Part shown: positions 50,301 through 63,068 of the stretch, one piece after another
Numbering within the stretch: the first letter of the stretch is position 1
Layout: every line of letters begins with the position of its first letter
From: Dermatophagoides farinae
Taxonomy: Eukaryota > Arthropoda > Arachnida > Sarcoptiformes > Pyroglyphidae
Direction: 5' to 3'
Length of the DNA stretch: 64,000 nt
NCBI RefSeq assembly: GCF_024713945.1
Contig: NC_134678.1
Coordinates: forward strand, 7,564,001 to 7,628,000
Program-made: the position numbers and the translations under genes
The notes under the pieces: model-generated
What the model was told of the DNA's origin: nothing
Databases searched by the model: none
The model's input: only the letters and a program-made list of their open reading frames with translations

Positions 50301-51498
50301 ATGATGATTTTTTTTTCTTTGGGTGTTGGTATAAGAATGAAGGACACAACATTGAATATTTCAAACAAAACACGATTCTTCATCACCATCATTCATGGAA
50401 ATGGAGTTGTTGTGGATTGATAATAATAATATAAAAAAAAAAGAAAAAGAAGAAAAGAGTCTTCCAGTGAGCCACTGTGTGTGTGAAGACTCCACCACCA
50501 TCTACCACCACATTCTTTTTATCGATTTTTTTTTCATAATGTTGATTTCAACCTTATGGATGACCCACCACCACCACCACCACCACTGTCATCATCATCA
50601 ACATTAACATCGTGATCACTAAAAACGTTATTCAACAACATATATAAAGAACTCACGAGACTTTTTGGCAATAAACTGCTTGGCAACAACAACAACAACA
50701 ACAACAACAGCCGATCCATTTTGATGTTGATGATGATGACGATGATGAAAGGGAGGATGAGGATCACACACACAAAAGCAGGAAGCAAATCTCTTTTTTG
50801 TGTATACAAAAAAAAAATTTATTCAGATTCAAAAAGGAAATTTTCTCCGTCCGTAATCATGTTGTTTTTTTTCATATATTACAGTAATCACCAAAAAAAA
50901 AAAAAAAAAAAAACGAAAAGGTTGACTGTCGTCGAATGCATTCAAAATCAAATAAAAATGCAAATTTTCCATAGGTAATTGTGATTCAAATGATTTTTTT
51001 TTCACTTCTTCATTCGATTCATTCGAAACAAATTCTTTTAGTAATTGAATTGAATCAATGATGAAAGAGAGAATAAATAAATTTGATTTGTAAAAAAAAA
51101 ATTCGTCAATTTGAATTTACAAATTCTGGATGAATAAAAAAAAAACTTGCCATGTGAAAAAAAAGAAGTCACACTGTACATTTGTAAAAATCCAATACGC
51201 GCACACTCACCATTTCCACTTCATCACCCTCTCTCTCTCTCTCTCTCTTTTTAATGATCTTCCTTTTCATCTATTCCTCCCTCCTACTACATACATTTCT
51301 TCTAGGGGTGGTTGTTGGTTGTTGGTTGTGATCCACATTTAAATATTGTTGGTACACAGAGAATCACAGAGAGGGAGTGGTAAGAATAAAAAGAATCGAA
51401 ATGGGAAAGAAAAATGAAAGGATGCTTGGATATATTAGATAGATTGAACTACCATCATCATCATCATCATTATCGTTAATCTTGACAATCTTTTTCGA

Positions 51499-51520
51499 GT
51501 GTGTGTGTGTGTGTGTGTGT
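51499..51520. repeat. (GT)11 microsatellite
   Basis: Uninterrupted GT repeat in the Glut4EF-like/Cdk5 activator intergenic region. Confidence 0.95.
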
Positions 51521-54211
51521 TTTTTCAAAGTCAAATTTTTTTTCTCCGTTATTGTTCCTGTTCTGGTTACTACATCGGATCACATGATTTTTTTTTCTTT
51601 TTTTCCAATGAAAAATCATCGATAATATGAATTCAGAATTCGATTGGCGCCACCCGTTCTAATTCAAAAAATTTTTAAATCAAAAATTCCAATTATTTAC
51701 ATTCTGAAAATGACAACCAAACACGGCTGTGTTTGTTTGGTAGTTGCGTAATTGTTTCAAAAAAAAAAACAGACAGGTCCCAGGACACATAGGAACGTCA
51801 TTTCAAACTCACACACACACACACAATCAATAATCAGAAAAAGTAAAAATAATTTTCAAAAAAAAAAAAAAAAATGGAACATTCCAATGTGGAGAACGAA
51901 GCGAAAAAGTTTTTTTTTGTGTGTGTGTATGTGTTCCATAATGATGATGATGATCATCATCATTCAATTCATTGTTGTTGATGAACTTTTTCAAATGTTT
52001 CAAAAGTATAGCACAACAACAACAACAGCAGTAACGCAATTCACGAACGCAAAGTCACGTTCACCACCGTTTTCAAATTCATTCATTGGTTTTTACAAAA
52101 AAATTTTACCAGGAAAAAATTGGAAACAAAACAAAAAATCCCAAATATAAACCAAGCACACACACACCAATGTTCACAGGCTGAATAGATTGAAAAAAAG
52201 ACCTTGAACCTGGGTGAAAAAAAATGCCCAGCAGCTAGGTCCTGACACAATGTGTGTGTGTGTGTGTGTGAGCTTTCAGAATACATACAGTCAAGCAACA
52301 ATTGGTTAATTTGGTCAATGAGGATTAACAAATCTGATCTTGGCTTCTTTTTTTGGTTTTAATTAGATAATTAAACTATACATTGAAAAAAATCCTAGCG
52401 GGAAAAAATGGCAAATTTTGTACAGCAACAGTAAGGCAGGGGATGGAAAAGTGTCCGTAAAATGCGTGGCTTACATAGACTTTTTTCCCCATTTTTTTCG
52501 GGGTAGTACAAATAAAAAAGATGACGCATCCAAAGATGATGATGTATGATTCATCCATAATGATAGTTTCGGGGTGAATCGAATCTCTTGCATATGAATA
52601 CAGAAACACAATGGTCATGATAGAACCAGAAGAAACAGATTTTCATTTGTCGGTCGTTGACATTTTATGTCGATGCGCCAGGCACGCAGCAAGGATTTTT
52701 TTTTTTTTTTTTTGCTAATGATCGTGATGATCCACATAATAATACACACACGACACACGGATAGATGTGTGTTATTTAAAATTCGAAAAAAAAATATTGT
52801 GGATTGATCGCCATCTATCGGATTAAAATATGAGTTTATTTCTCATTCAAATCTGATTCAAATCTGAATGGAAAAACCGGTTTTGTTTCATCATTCATTC
52901 TACATATTTAATTATTCATTCTACTAATGAATTATTTCTAAACCATCATCATCATTATTATCATCCAAAATGGAACAACATTCTAATCAAAGAATTGAAA
53001 AACCACACTCAAAGATAAATTGAATTACCTGCAATAATAATAACGGATACAACAACAACGGTGATAGTGGTAATTAATTTAACCATTTGAATTCACTACT
53101 TGCATGATTGGCTTGGCCGAAAAGTTTGGATTCGTTTGCAAAATTCTATACTATTCTGTTGTTTCAACTGGATCATCATCAGATAAAAAAAATTGATCAC
53201 CATCATCATCGCTATTCAAAGCACGAAAATGTTTCCAAGAAAAAAAACGAAAACAATGGAAAGATGAGCTTTTTGAGAATCTGTCAGAATTTATTTTTTT
53301 TCCAATTCAATTCCAAGAAACAAAACAAAAAAAAATAAAACAGAAACAGTCAGAAAAATGAAAAAAAACGTCTTGAAACAATCAAATAAAGACAACAGAA
53401 TTTGATTCGATTTAATCTTGTCTGTTTTTTTTTCGGTGCAATGGAGATAATTCATTTCATTTTATTACAGAATCAACAGTCATATCAAATAATAATTTAG
53501 ATCATTTTTTTCATTGATCATTTGAACATTCATTTTTATCCTTGTTTTTTTGGATTTACAAATCATTTTTCAACATCTATGTATCTGTGTGTGCAAATAA
53601 TTAATTGTCACATAAACATTGGCCATGCGCAATCGATTCTGGGTAATGATAATGTTGGATGTTGATAATGGGATGTGGATAAATGAATGCAGAAAAAAAA
53701 ATTTGATCAATATCAAAAACGGGCGCGCATTCTCAACAAAAAAAAATATAGAGAGAAACAAAATCTATAGAGACATGGATACAATTCTGAATGATGGTAG
53801 AATTCTGGAATATATTCGGGTTCCATGATGTGTGTGTGTGCTCAATGGAATAACTGTGGTGCACTGTTGGGAACTGGAAACAGAATCATGCATTCTATAT
53901 ATATATATATGATAGTGCTATGTGTGTAAAGAATCTGGAGATTCAAGAATTTATTGTTTTTTTTTTGTTGGAACAACTACCACCATTAAAACGATCCAAA
54001 TAAAGAATCTATATAGCGGATAAAATAAATATTTGAATGGTAGTAGTAGTAGTAGTGGCGTGCATTCTTTCTGGTACACCAATGTTATGAGTCAGAATCT
54101 TTGCTGGAACATCTATCCATTGATGATGATAAATGCTCAAAAGATGAATAGATTCTTTTTTTGTTTGTTTGTTTGTTTGTTTCTGTTGACTCAAATCACC
54201 TTAGCATAATA

Positions 54212-54231
54212 AGTTGTTTCTAGAAACAACT
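54212..54231. promoter_or_regulatory. 20-bp perfect palindrome with heat-shock-element-like core
   Basis: AGTTGTTTCTAGAAACAACT is fully self-complementary and contains TTCTAGAA, the inverted nTTCnnGAAn pair bound by heat-shock factors. It lies about 125 bp upstream of the 3' splice site that precedes the Cdk5 activator start. Only two clear nGAAn units are present, fewer than the three usual in functional elements, so a regulatory role is tentative. Confidence 0.35.
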
Positions 54232-54413
54232 AATTTTTCATTCAATCAATAATCGATAAATAAATAATAATTCATCGAAATCGGAATTTAAATTGTATGA
54301 AAAAATTGTGATATATTTTCACAATTGTTTGCCAAATTCAAATTTTTTTTTTGTAGTTGTTAAAATTGTTCTTGTTGTTTTTGTTGTTGTTGTTGTTATT
54401 ACAACCACAAAAA

Positions 54414-57400
54414 ATGGGTGCTGTACTAAGTTTACAAGGTGATCGTGGTAAAGTAGTCATCTATCAAAGTGATCATCGTCATCTTGAACCAACAGCGGCA
54501 TTTTCATCGGATAAATATCATCATCATCATAATCATAATCAATGTAATGGTCATTGTAATGGTAATTCAACAATAAAATCAACAAATTGGTTTCATAATA
54601 ACCAAAACAATGGATCATCATCCACATCGTCATCGGGTAAACATTATCATTTCCGTTTTGGTGGTTTATTCAACCATCATCATCATTCAAATGGCCATAA
54701 TAAATCCGTGAACACTAATACATCATGTATTTCATCATCGAATGGTTATTCTACAGCAAATGATTCATCATATGGTCATAGTAATAATAATCATAGCCAC
54801 CACCACCACCATCATCATTATGGATTGAAAAAATCATTAAATTTCATTTCAGCATTACATTTAGGCAGACATTTTGGTTTTCATCACCATAATAATAATA
54901 AACAAAAACAACAAGAAAATTTTGATGCAAAAAATTCATCAATAAACCATCAAAATAATAATAATAAAGGATATGGAAAATGGAAAAAGAATCAACAATA
55001 TGGATTTATCCAAAAGAATCCGATTGAAACAAGCGTTATCGATGACGATTATGATGGTGATGGTGATGAAAATAATAATGACCAAAATGATGGCAATGGT
55101 AATGGAAAAATGCAAAAATCATTTTCATGTTATAATCTAAAATCTGGTACAACAACAAACAATATTGAATTGGTTAAAAATGTCAACAAAAATTTGGAAC
55201 CAGATTTGGATGTCGATGAAAATCAACAGCAACCAGAAAGAAATGATGATAATAATAATGTGGCTGTAAAGAAAAAATGTTCAATCATCATCGATACAAC
55301 ACATTTGGCGATGACGAAAAAATTGACATCAAAAATTCTATTGAATAACAATAATAGATCGAATAATAATAATAATAATAATCAAAATGATGATAATAAT
55401 AAAAAGATAACCAGTCCAAAAACAATAACAGCAACGTCGTTTATGAATGGCCCGAGGAAACCAGTTTTATTGACAACCGAACCGGTAGCTATAAAATCGC
55501 CTACGATACATCAAGTACATCAACATCGTCAACAACAACAACAACAACAACAACAGCAGCAGCAACAACAAAAAAATCACCCGATAATTACTGCGGCTAA
55601 TTCAACAAAACCAATCATTTTTCTTAGTAAAGCCAATCATAATCATCATTATCATCATCAGAATAATAATCAAAAATCAAATCTATTCAGTATATTACAA
55701 CCACAACAGCAGCAACAAATTTATCCATTGAATGGAACAACAACAACAACAACAACATTTCGTCGTACATCTGAAATCAGTATCGGTTCATCATCGAATC
55801 ATAGTTGTTCAACAAATCAAAGCACCTATAATGGATCATCATCATTAATATTGTCGAATAATAATGATTCATCATCAACAACAACAACAACAACCACAAC
55901 ATCTTCTTCTAATGAATCTATGCAAAATTTGGCTAAAACAACAACAGCATTAGCATCAACAAATCAGCAACAAAAAAGAACCGTTATTCAGGTAATCATC
56001 GCCAATATGGTTGAATGGATGAGTCATACACAAAAGTTGTATAGAGATTTAGGATGCTAGTAGTAGTAGAGTACGGCAGCGCAAAAAGTAATAATAATCT
56101 ACCATTATTGTCCATCTGAGACCATAAAATAAAATTCTGAGTCATCGAAACTTTTTTTTTCTTTAATTCCATCAAAATGGAACAACCAAACGACAAACAA
56201 AAAAAAGTGTTGAACAATGATTGTAAATCTCCACAAAATGGAGAATTTCTTAATTTTCAAATTCTTTGATAATCCAAAATCCAGTCAAATTCTGTTGTAA
56301 TCATAGAAACAAAAAAAAACAAGATTTCTCTTGTCCAAATCAACATTATCGTACATTTCATTGACTATTACGTCAATAATGCCAAAAAAAAAATCAACTA
56401 CTGGACATTGTAGTTTCAGTAATGTGATATAAATGTTGTTTGCATAAGTACTGTGTTTGAAAAAATGGTTTTTTTTGTTGGTTGTAAAAAAATCGGATGC
56501 GCACATATATACACGATGTATATATTCGATTGGCAAATTGGCCAAGCACATCATTCGATCCTATATTATATCGTCGTATATATAGCAATCAAACACACAC
56601 ACACACAGCCATGTTAATATTGAGAGAATTAGAAATCAGTAAATAATGACCATTTTTGTGATAAGTGATGATGATGATGACTCATTGAAACTTTTTTGTG
56701 ATGATGACGAATTCTAGATTAATTTGGATTAATTAAATTCTTTTTATCACCACCACCAAACAAACAATATAGGCATCAACATCAGAATTATTACGATGTT
56801 TAGGTGAATTTTTATGTCGAAAATGTCGTAAATTACAACCAAATGGTTTTCAACCAGGTGATGCTATCGTTTGGTTACGTACTGTTGATCGTTCATTATT
56901 ATTACAAGGATGGCAGGTATGTGTGTGTGTGAATCTTTTTGTATTGCAAAAAAAAAAATCCAAATCAATCAATTTGTTGATGTTTTTCATCCAATGATCA
57001 TCAAATCAATATATATATAGGATATGGCATTCATAAATCCAGCAAATGTTGTATTTCTATACATGTTATTACGTGAAATGGTCACCGATGATATTGATAA
57101 TGAACAAGAATTACAAGCAATCGTATTATCGTGCCTATATTTAAGCTATTCATATATGGGTAATGAAATATCGTATCCATTGAAACCATTCATTATTGAA
57201 CATTATGAAACACGTGAACGTTTTTGGCAACGTGCCATTATGATTATCAATAATCATAGTAATAAAATGTTAAAAATTAATAGTGAACCATCATATTTTA
57301 CGGAAATTTTTACTGAATTAAAAGGTTGCCAACAGATATTGATCGGTATTGAATATTCACCACCAACATCAAAACCATTACAACAACAACAACAACAACA

Positions 57401-57749
57401 GCAAAGACCTGCCATTCCATTAAAGCCAATTATTAATCAAAATCATTTGAATAACAGTAATAATAACAACATTTCATCCGTTTCAACATTTGTAAATATT
57501 CAAAATTCAAATGACAGTAATAATAACCCGATGATGATAAAACAAGATAATAATAATAATGGTACAATATCAGCATCGTCAGCATCGTCAACATCGTCAA
57601 CATTGTCAACATTGTCAACAATGGTAAACAACAACACGACGATGGCTCAATCAAATATGGTTGTTGTGCCAAATTCATCAACTGTGAATAATAATAATAA
57701 TAATAATACACAACCGCCGCCGGGTGTTCCAGTCATCATTGCCAGTTAA
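54414..57749 (+). CDS. Cdk5alpha: CDK5 activator p35 (CDK5R1/Cdk5alpha family)
   Basis: Non-cyclin activating subunit of the neuronal kinase CDK5. Three exons, 54414-55991, 56773-56916 and 57021-57749, all joined in phase 0, give 816 residues. I chose ATG 54414 because it yields MGAVLSLQG, matching the family's MGxVLSLSP myristoylation start; the frame upstream is a Leu run in the 5' UTR. Residues 522-526 (RTVIQ) lead into the cyclin-like core: [36 protein letters not shown] (exon 2), then [33 protein letters not shown] and ISYPLKPF (exon 3). The core is strongly conserved. Human p35 has 307 residues as I recall; the excess is Asn/His/Gln/Ser homorepeats in exon 1 and a Gln/Asn/Ser tail after the core. 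It would be membrane-tethered unless cleaved to a p25-like fragment. Confidence 0.94.
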
Positions 57750-58171
57750 AAAAAAAATTCCCAATTCTCTCTCTCTCTTTTTTTTTGGTACCTGAATACT
57801 CAGAATCAATTTTTGTACATAATACAACAAACACAACTGCAGAACAAAAAATTTTTTTTTTTTAGAATGAAAATTTAACAATTCATCGATGATTTTAATG
57901 GTAAACTTTTTTTTTCTCTCCTTTTCAAATTAACTTTATTCATCTATTTTGTTTCATATTCAAGGCAAAATGCTGCTGATTATCTGATTTGGGGTTTCAT
58001 CAATAATTTTTGGATCAAACAAAAAATTCATTCGAACAAAAAACAAACTGCTGGGTGTAAATAGTCAAAAATGCTGGCTTCACTGTACAGCATTTAGAGT
58101 GAGTATATATTATATAGTGACATCCTGAATCAAATTCAGCATCAAAAAAAAAACCAAGACGAAAAAAATTT

Positions 58172-58192
58172 CCCCCATCCCCCACCCCCCCC
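58172..58192 (-). other. G-quadruplex-capable G-tract
   Basis: On the minus strand the sequence is eight G, T, five G, AT, five G. The long first run can supply two tetrad strands, so four G-runs of three or more are available with short loops. It lies in the 3' flank of CCDC47 about 750 bp past its stop and beyond the candidate poly-A signal. Confidence 0.6.
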
Positions 58193-58763
58193 AAAAAAAA
58201 TTGCTACGTCCACGATTGATTTTCTTTTCTTTTCCTTTTTTTTGTATACGAAAAAAAAAACAAACTTGATACACACCAAGAAACAAAACCCAAATACTCT
58301 CTCTCTCTCTTTGTGTACTTAGCATTTGCTCAAGCAAACCACCATACACACCTACCTACCTAACTACACCCACAAAAAAAGCATAATTCAACACTGAAAA
58401 AAAACCTTCATGATAGTGTAAAATTGATTTTGATTCATAGATTTCTATATATATATTTCACACCATCATCGATTGATAATGAAAAACAAAAAAAAACGAA
58501 AAAAAAAAATTTCAATTAAAACGCACAAAATTTTCTTTTCTTCACATTCATTTGATTTGAAACAAAAGCAAAAACAAAAAACTATAGATAAACAAAAAAA
58601 ATTTTGTTTCAGGAATTTTCTTTTTGTCAACAAAATTCTCCATTCTCTATTGATGATAATCTCCCCTTATGGATGAACATATTCGATGTAATACTTGAAT
58701 TAAATTAAAATTAAATTGAATTCAAATTTTTTGAATAATGTCAAATTGTGACCATCTCTCGAA

Positions 58764-58769
58764 TTTATT
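58764..58769 (-). terminator. Candidate CCDC47 poly-A signal
   Basis: AATAAA on the minus strand about 175 bp beyond the CCDC47 stop codon. Confidence 0.35.
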
Positions 58770-58941
58770 ATTATATTTTTATTATTAGACCAAAATGACA
58801 ACAAAAAAAAACTCAAATTTGAGGGCCGTACATAGATGTTGTGTTCAAATATTGTTCATGTGTTGTTGGTGGCATTAATTGATTGATTGATTGATTGATA
58901 TTTACACACACACACATTTTCATCATCATCATCATGATCAT

Positions 58942-60793
58942 TTACATTGCTTTCATTTTCAGTTGTTTCATTTTCGGTATTTTTTTCTTCATTTCACGTT
59001 TATATTCTTTTTCTTCCCATTTACGTTGTTTTTCTGGATCCATTTCTTGTAACATTTTTTCCTTTTCAGCACGTCGTTTTTCTTCACGTTTCATTTGTGC
59101 TGCTTCCTGTCGTTGTTGATGTGTAGATTGTAGAAATAATTTTTCCACTTTTTGCCTATTACGATCAGATTTTAATTTCTTTTCACGACTCAATCGAAAT
59201 CGTCGTAGTTTATCAATCATATAGAATGCCATTTGTAACAATGGTTTCAGACGATCCAATTCATCCATATTTGGACTAGATATTTGTGATGGTACTGAAT
59301 TGAATGGATAAAAAAAACAGAAAATCAGACAAAAAAGCTAACAAAAAAAATCATTCACCAAAAAACATACAATTCAAAGAAATGATGAGCATCTTTTTAA
59401 CTTCGGGCAATTTTGTTGTCGATTGTTGTGTTTCACTATAAAAAAAACAAAAATCAAATTATTTAAATCCAAAATAAAAAAAGGTATAAATGAAAACAAC
59501 AACAACAACATACTCATTACGAGCGCCAGAAAATTGATCAGAAATATGAATAAATTCAATCAAATCATCATTTTTATCCAATAATGAAACAATTTTTGAA
59601 TCCAAAATAAAACTTGCTGCTTCACCAATTTCATTCAATAATAGATAATTATCACTTGTAATACCATATTTTTCGGGATTCTTTCGTTCAGGACAATATG
59701 TGGCCTATTTATAATGAAAAAAAAACATGAATGAATCAAAGAATCAAATTCAACTACAAATACTAACAAGATCATTAGTTTCTTTAGATAATTTCGATGC
59801 AATTTTACGTTGAGCAATACAAAATACAAAATTATCCATTGAATCGGCACTCAGGAATGATTTGATCAACTATATGGTGATGAAAATTAGTACAAAATCT
59901 TAATAACAAATCATTTGAACATACAATTTTATCACTGGTTGGTTTAAAGTAATTGATAATCGTTGAGAATAAATCTTGTCGTTTTTGTAAACGTATTTCA
60001 ATCAACATTCCATCCACCATTGTTCGGCCAGAACACCATAATGTATAAACATTTTCCGTTTCTTTCAGTAAACCTGGTTCTTGAATTTTTTGTTTCAAAT
60101 CATCACCAACCAATGCAAAATTGTAATCAAGAATGTCCTTATTTTTTTCGAACCAAATATTTGCTATTCTTATATTACGACTTCTACCGGCAATATAATT
60201 GATGAAATAAATGGCCAATGCAATAATGCAAATAAATTCCAAATAATAACTTTCCCAGCTTGTACGTAAATGTAGCGGTATTTTTGTAAATTGAATTTCA
60301 TCTTTTTTTGGTTCATCAAAATTTAACCTATGGGATTGATCAGAAAAAAATGGTTGAATTGAATTTTTTTTCCATAAAGAATTTTTGATAAAACTTACGG
60401 CCTTTCATCATCAATCTCTTCGCGAACAGTTTCAAATTCTTCTTCATCATCTTCTTCGATAATTATTGTATCTGGATCGGAATCCAAATCGCCATATGAT
60501 TTTGGCTGTTCAGGCACTTGATTCGATGATTTTGATTGTGATTTATCAGTCGCACTATTTTCCATTGGCATCGGTGTCGATGATGATATCGGACGAACAA
60601 ATTCATTACCATTACCATCATCATCATCATCGTCATCTAGTTCTTCAAATTCAGCAAATTCATCATCATTGATCATATTATTATCAGATTCTTGTGATTT
60701 TCCACATGTAACATGATTGATAACAAAAAATTCAATCAAAAGAAATAAACATATGTTTAATAATAATAGATTGGTAGTACGTCTCCAAAACAT
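58942..60793 (-). CDS. CCDC47: CCDC47 (calumin), ER translocon PAT-complex subunit
   Basis: ER membrane protein that with Asterix forms the PAT complex chaperoning multipass membrane proteins, and that binds calcium. Six exons in transcript order: 60399-60793, 59925-60327, 59768-59869, 59514-59704, 59371-59435 and 58942-59294, with consistent phases and GT..AG ends, giving 502 residues (human 483 as I recall). It has a signal peptide (MFWRRTTNLLLLNICLFLLIE), an acidic luminal segment (FAEFEELDDDDDDD), one membrane span (YYLEFICIIALAIYFINYIAG), and a cytosolic DUF1682 region with LVGDD, YTLWCSGRTMVDGMLIEIRL, LKRQDL-like QKRQDL and ISDQFSGAR. The C-terminus is a basic coiled coil (QRQEAAQMKREEKRRAEKEK) ending KMKQLKMKAM, the family's hallmark tail. 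The order and spacing of motifs leave little doubt. Confidence 0.95.
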
Positions 60794-62354
60794 TCTTTAT
60801 TAGTAGAATGAGTGAAAAAGAGAGTCAATTCTTGCTCTCTACTTATATTAATGATGATTTGAAATTCTCGAATAACGACAAGAAAAAAAACAAAGAACCA
60901 AAACGATTACCAATATACGTGTGTGTGTGTGTGTGTTTTCGAGATTTTATGCACACATGATTTTGCAAAAAAAAAACCGAACCATACGTTCTATATGAAT
61001 GGCATACGGTTGGCAACAACAAACAAGATCAAATTACAATCTTGATGAAGATTTTCAAAGAAAAAACTGATGATGATAAATAATTAATTGAACAAAAAAT
61101 ATTCGTGATTTTAAAGATGAATTCAAAGTCTCTGTGTGTTGGACATTGTTGTTGTTGTTGTAGGCGTTTCCAACGTAGCAAAAAGATCAAAGACATTTAA
61201 AAAAAAAATGAATAAAATTCCAATTTGAAAATTTGGTGCTATATAGTTTCATTTTTTTTTTCAATTAAATTCCTACCTATTCTGTGTGTGTGTGTGTGTG
61301 ATGAAGAATCATTGAGCTCAAATGGCCAATCTTCCCAAACACATACACACGAACACACATTCGTATTCTGTATGTTTTGTCTATCTGTGTGTGTGTGTGT
61401 TTGTATGTTTAATTTCAACTCAATTTCATATATGAATTGAATATATGCTTATTGATGAGCCACATCATTATCATCATTTTATCATCACCACCAAATCAAT
61501 ATTTGACTTTCTCCTTCAATCAATCAATCAATCAATCAACCAATCAGCCATTGATTGTTTCTATAAATCATCTCCATGTGTGATGAAACTACACACGATT
61601 ATCATTTAAACTTTTTTGGTAAAAATACAATGCACTTTTTTTCTCTCTTTTTTTCCGACCCAAATCTTGATGATGGTGTGTGTGTGTGTGAACATTACCA
61701 CCACCACCACCATGCATACATGAATAATTGAGCTTATGTTTTTTTTCTTCACCTGTTTTGATGATGATTATGATGATTATCCTAATCGATCTACATTTGA
61801 CCCTTTATTTACGGTTATTGTTATTATTATAATAATCAAGCTTCGTCATTGGATTTTTTTTTCTCTTTGTCTGTGTTTGTGTGAATATAATAGGTTAGGA
61901 TTTCTGATTTAATAACCAAAAACACACAGACACACACACACAATCGGTTTTTTTTTCGGTCAAACGAAATAATTTCCACCTAGTTGAGTTTTTTTTTCTT
62001 TTTCTTCTTCTTCAATCTCTTAAGCTCATCGTTCATTTTTCCATATTTTAGTATCACTCTCTTTTACACAGAAAAAAAACGTTTTTTTGCTGCTGCTGTT
62101 GTTGAAATCCATAAGAGTCAAATCATTTGCCCCCATTGAAACGCATTATAGTCATTGTTGTTGTTGTGATGATGATGATGATGACTTGGATTTGACTGAC
62201 TGAATTTTATATCCTCATCATTCCACTCTGTGTTACAAAGGTAATGTTTCCTTTTTCATTTGAAAATTCATTGATGATTTTTCTGTTTTGTTGTATTTTT
62301 TTTTTGCTTGATGAACAGTTTTGGATTATCATTCTATCTCATAAAAAAAGCATA
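60794..62354. other. Divergent region between CCDC47 and the orphan Ser/Thr-rich gene
   Basis: Holds the CCDC47 promoter and the 5' UTR of the plus-strand gene. A donor AAAG|GTAATG near 62239-62240 and an acceptor GATGAACAG ending at about 62319 suggest a short 5' UTR intron. GT repeats occur at about 60919-60935, 61282-61299, 61386-61400 and 61677-61691. The Phe/Cys/His-rich frames are products of these repeats. Confidence 0.5.
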
Positions 62355-63068
62355 ATGGAGATTGATGAAGATTGTAATTCGAATGTATTCAAAAAACCAA
62401 CAACCACTGGTCTTAGTTTTCAAAATTTTGTTCGTCCAACATCTCATACAACATCGGCAACAATTTCATCATCATCATCGTCGCAAACAGCAACAACAAC
62501 ATCATTTTCACAAATGAATACACCATCACGTTCATCACATTGTAGACGAGGATCATCTGGAATATTTTTCAACACAATGTTTTGTATGTCACATCATTTT
62601 CGTCACCTGAAACGTTTACATATGGAATCAATGGAAGGTTTGAATATTATCAAACAACCACCGGCAAGAGCTGTATTTCGTTCATCATTACCAGCAACAC
62701 CGATTGCAACACCAATATATCGTGAATCATTTCCATTTTTTACTGAACAAACATTAATGGAACGATTATGTCGTACACCATCACCACGACGATCATATTC
62801 ACGTAATTCATCACAAATGGATACAAGTGAATGTGAAATGCAACAACCACAACATCAACATCAACCAATGGAAATTTGTTCACCAACAACAATCGATGAA
62901 GAATCTCTGTCAATTTCATCAAATTCAGCATCTAGTCCTAATAAAGAAAGACCAATGGATGAAAAACAAAATTCAATTGATAACACAACAACAACAACTA
63001 ATACTGATATACAATCAAGTTTAAATGACATTTATTACAAAATAAGCGATCAATTTAATCCCGATTGA
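62355..63068 (+). CDS. Unrecognised Ser/Thr/Pro-rich protein
   Basis: A 237-residue frame from ATG 62355 (MEIDEDCNSNVFKKP). I do not recognise the family. Non-repetitive blocks include GLSFQNFVRP, HCRRGSSGIFFN, then HFRHLKRLHMESMEGLNIIK, ARAVFRSSLPATPIATPIYR, FPFFTEQTLMERLCRTPSPRR and a C-terminal LNDIYYKISDQF; between them are Ser/Thr/Gln runs. Several SP/TP dipeptides (CRTPSP, CSPTT) could be proline-directed phosphosites, and RRGSS resembles a basophilic kinase site. There is no signal peptide or membrane span once the upstream hydrophobic frame is read as 5' UTR/intron. The RLHxxxMEGLN block is faintly like the PABIR/FAM122 PP2A-inhibitor helix, but too weakly to assign. It converges on the GH27 gene 275 bp away. 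Confidence 0.65.
   Translation: MEIDEDCNSNVFKKPTTTGLSFQNFVRPTSHTTSATISSSSSSQTATTTSFSQMNTPSRSSHCRRGSSGIFFNTMFCMSHHFRHLKRLHMESMEGLNIIKQPPARAVFRSSLPATPIATPIYRESFPFFTEQTLMERLCRTPSPRRSYSRNSSQMDTSECEMQQPQHQHQPMEICSPTTIDEESLSISSNSASSPNKERPMDEKQNSIDNTTTTTNTDIQSSLNDIYYKISDQFNPD

Larger units (their letters stand above)
47372..54413. other. Divergent non-coding region between Glut4EF-like gene and Cdk5 activator
   Basis: About 7 kb between two genes transcribed apart, so both promoters should be here. A TTTTTTGTAG acceptor ends at 54356, so the Cdk5 activator has a 5' UTR intron whose upstream exon I could not place. Content is simple-repeat-rich, with (GT)11 at 51499-51520, poly-A at 49022-49042, an interrupted CAC/CAT tract near 50568-50607 and a 20-bp palindrome at 54212-54231. 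CGCCATCTATCG occurs at 52809-52820 and GGCGCC near 51648. No gene is supported. Confidence 0.55.
57750..58941. other. Convergent 3' region of Cdk5 activator and CCDC47
   Basis: About 1.2 kb shared by two converging 3' UTRs. A minus-strand AATAAA (TTTATT) at 58764-58769 suits CCDC47. A C-rich stretch at 58172-58192, runs of five, five and eight C, is unusual for this DNA and is G-quadruplex-capable on the minus strand. The remainder is poly-A/T and CT repeats (57765-57778, 58298-58311). Confidence 0.6.
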
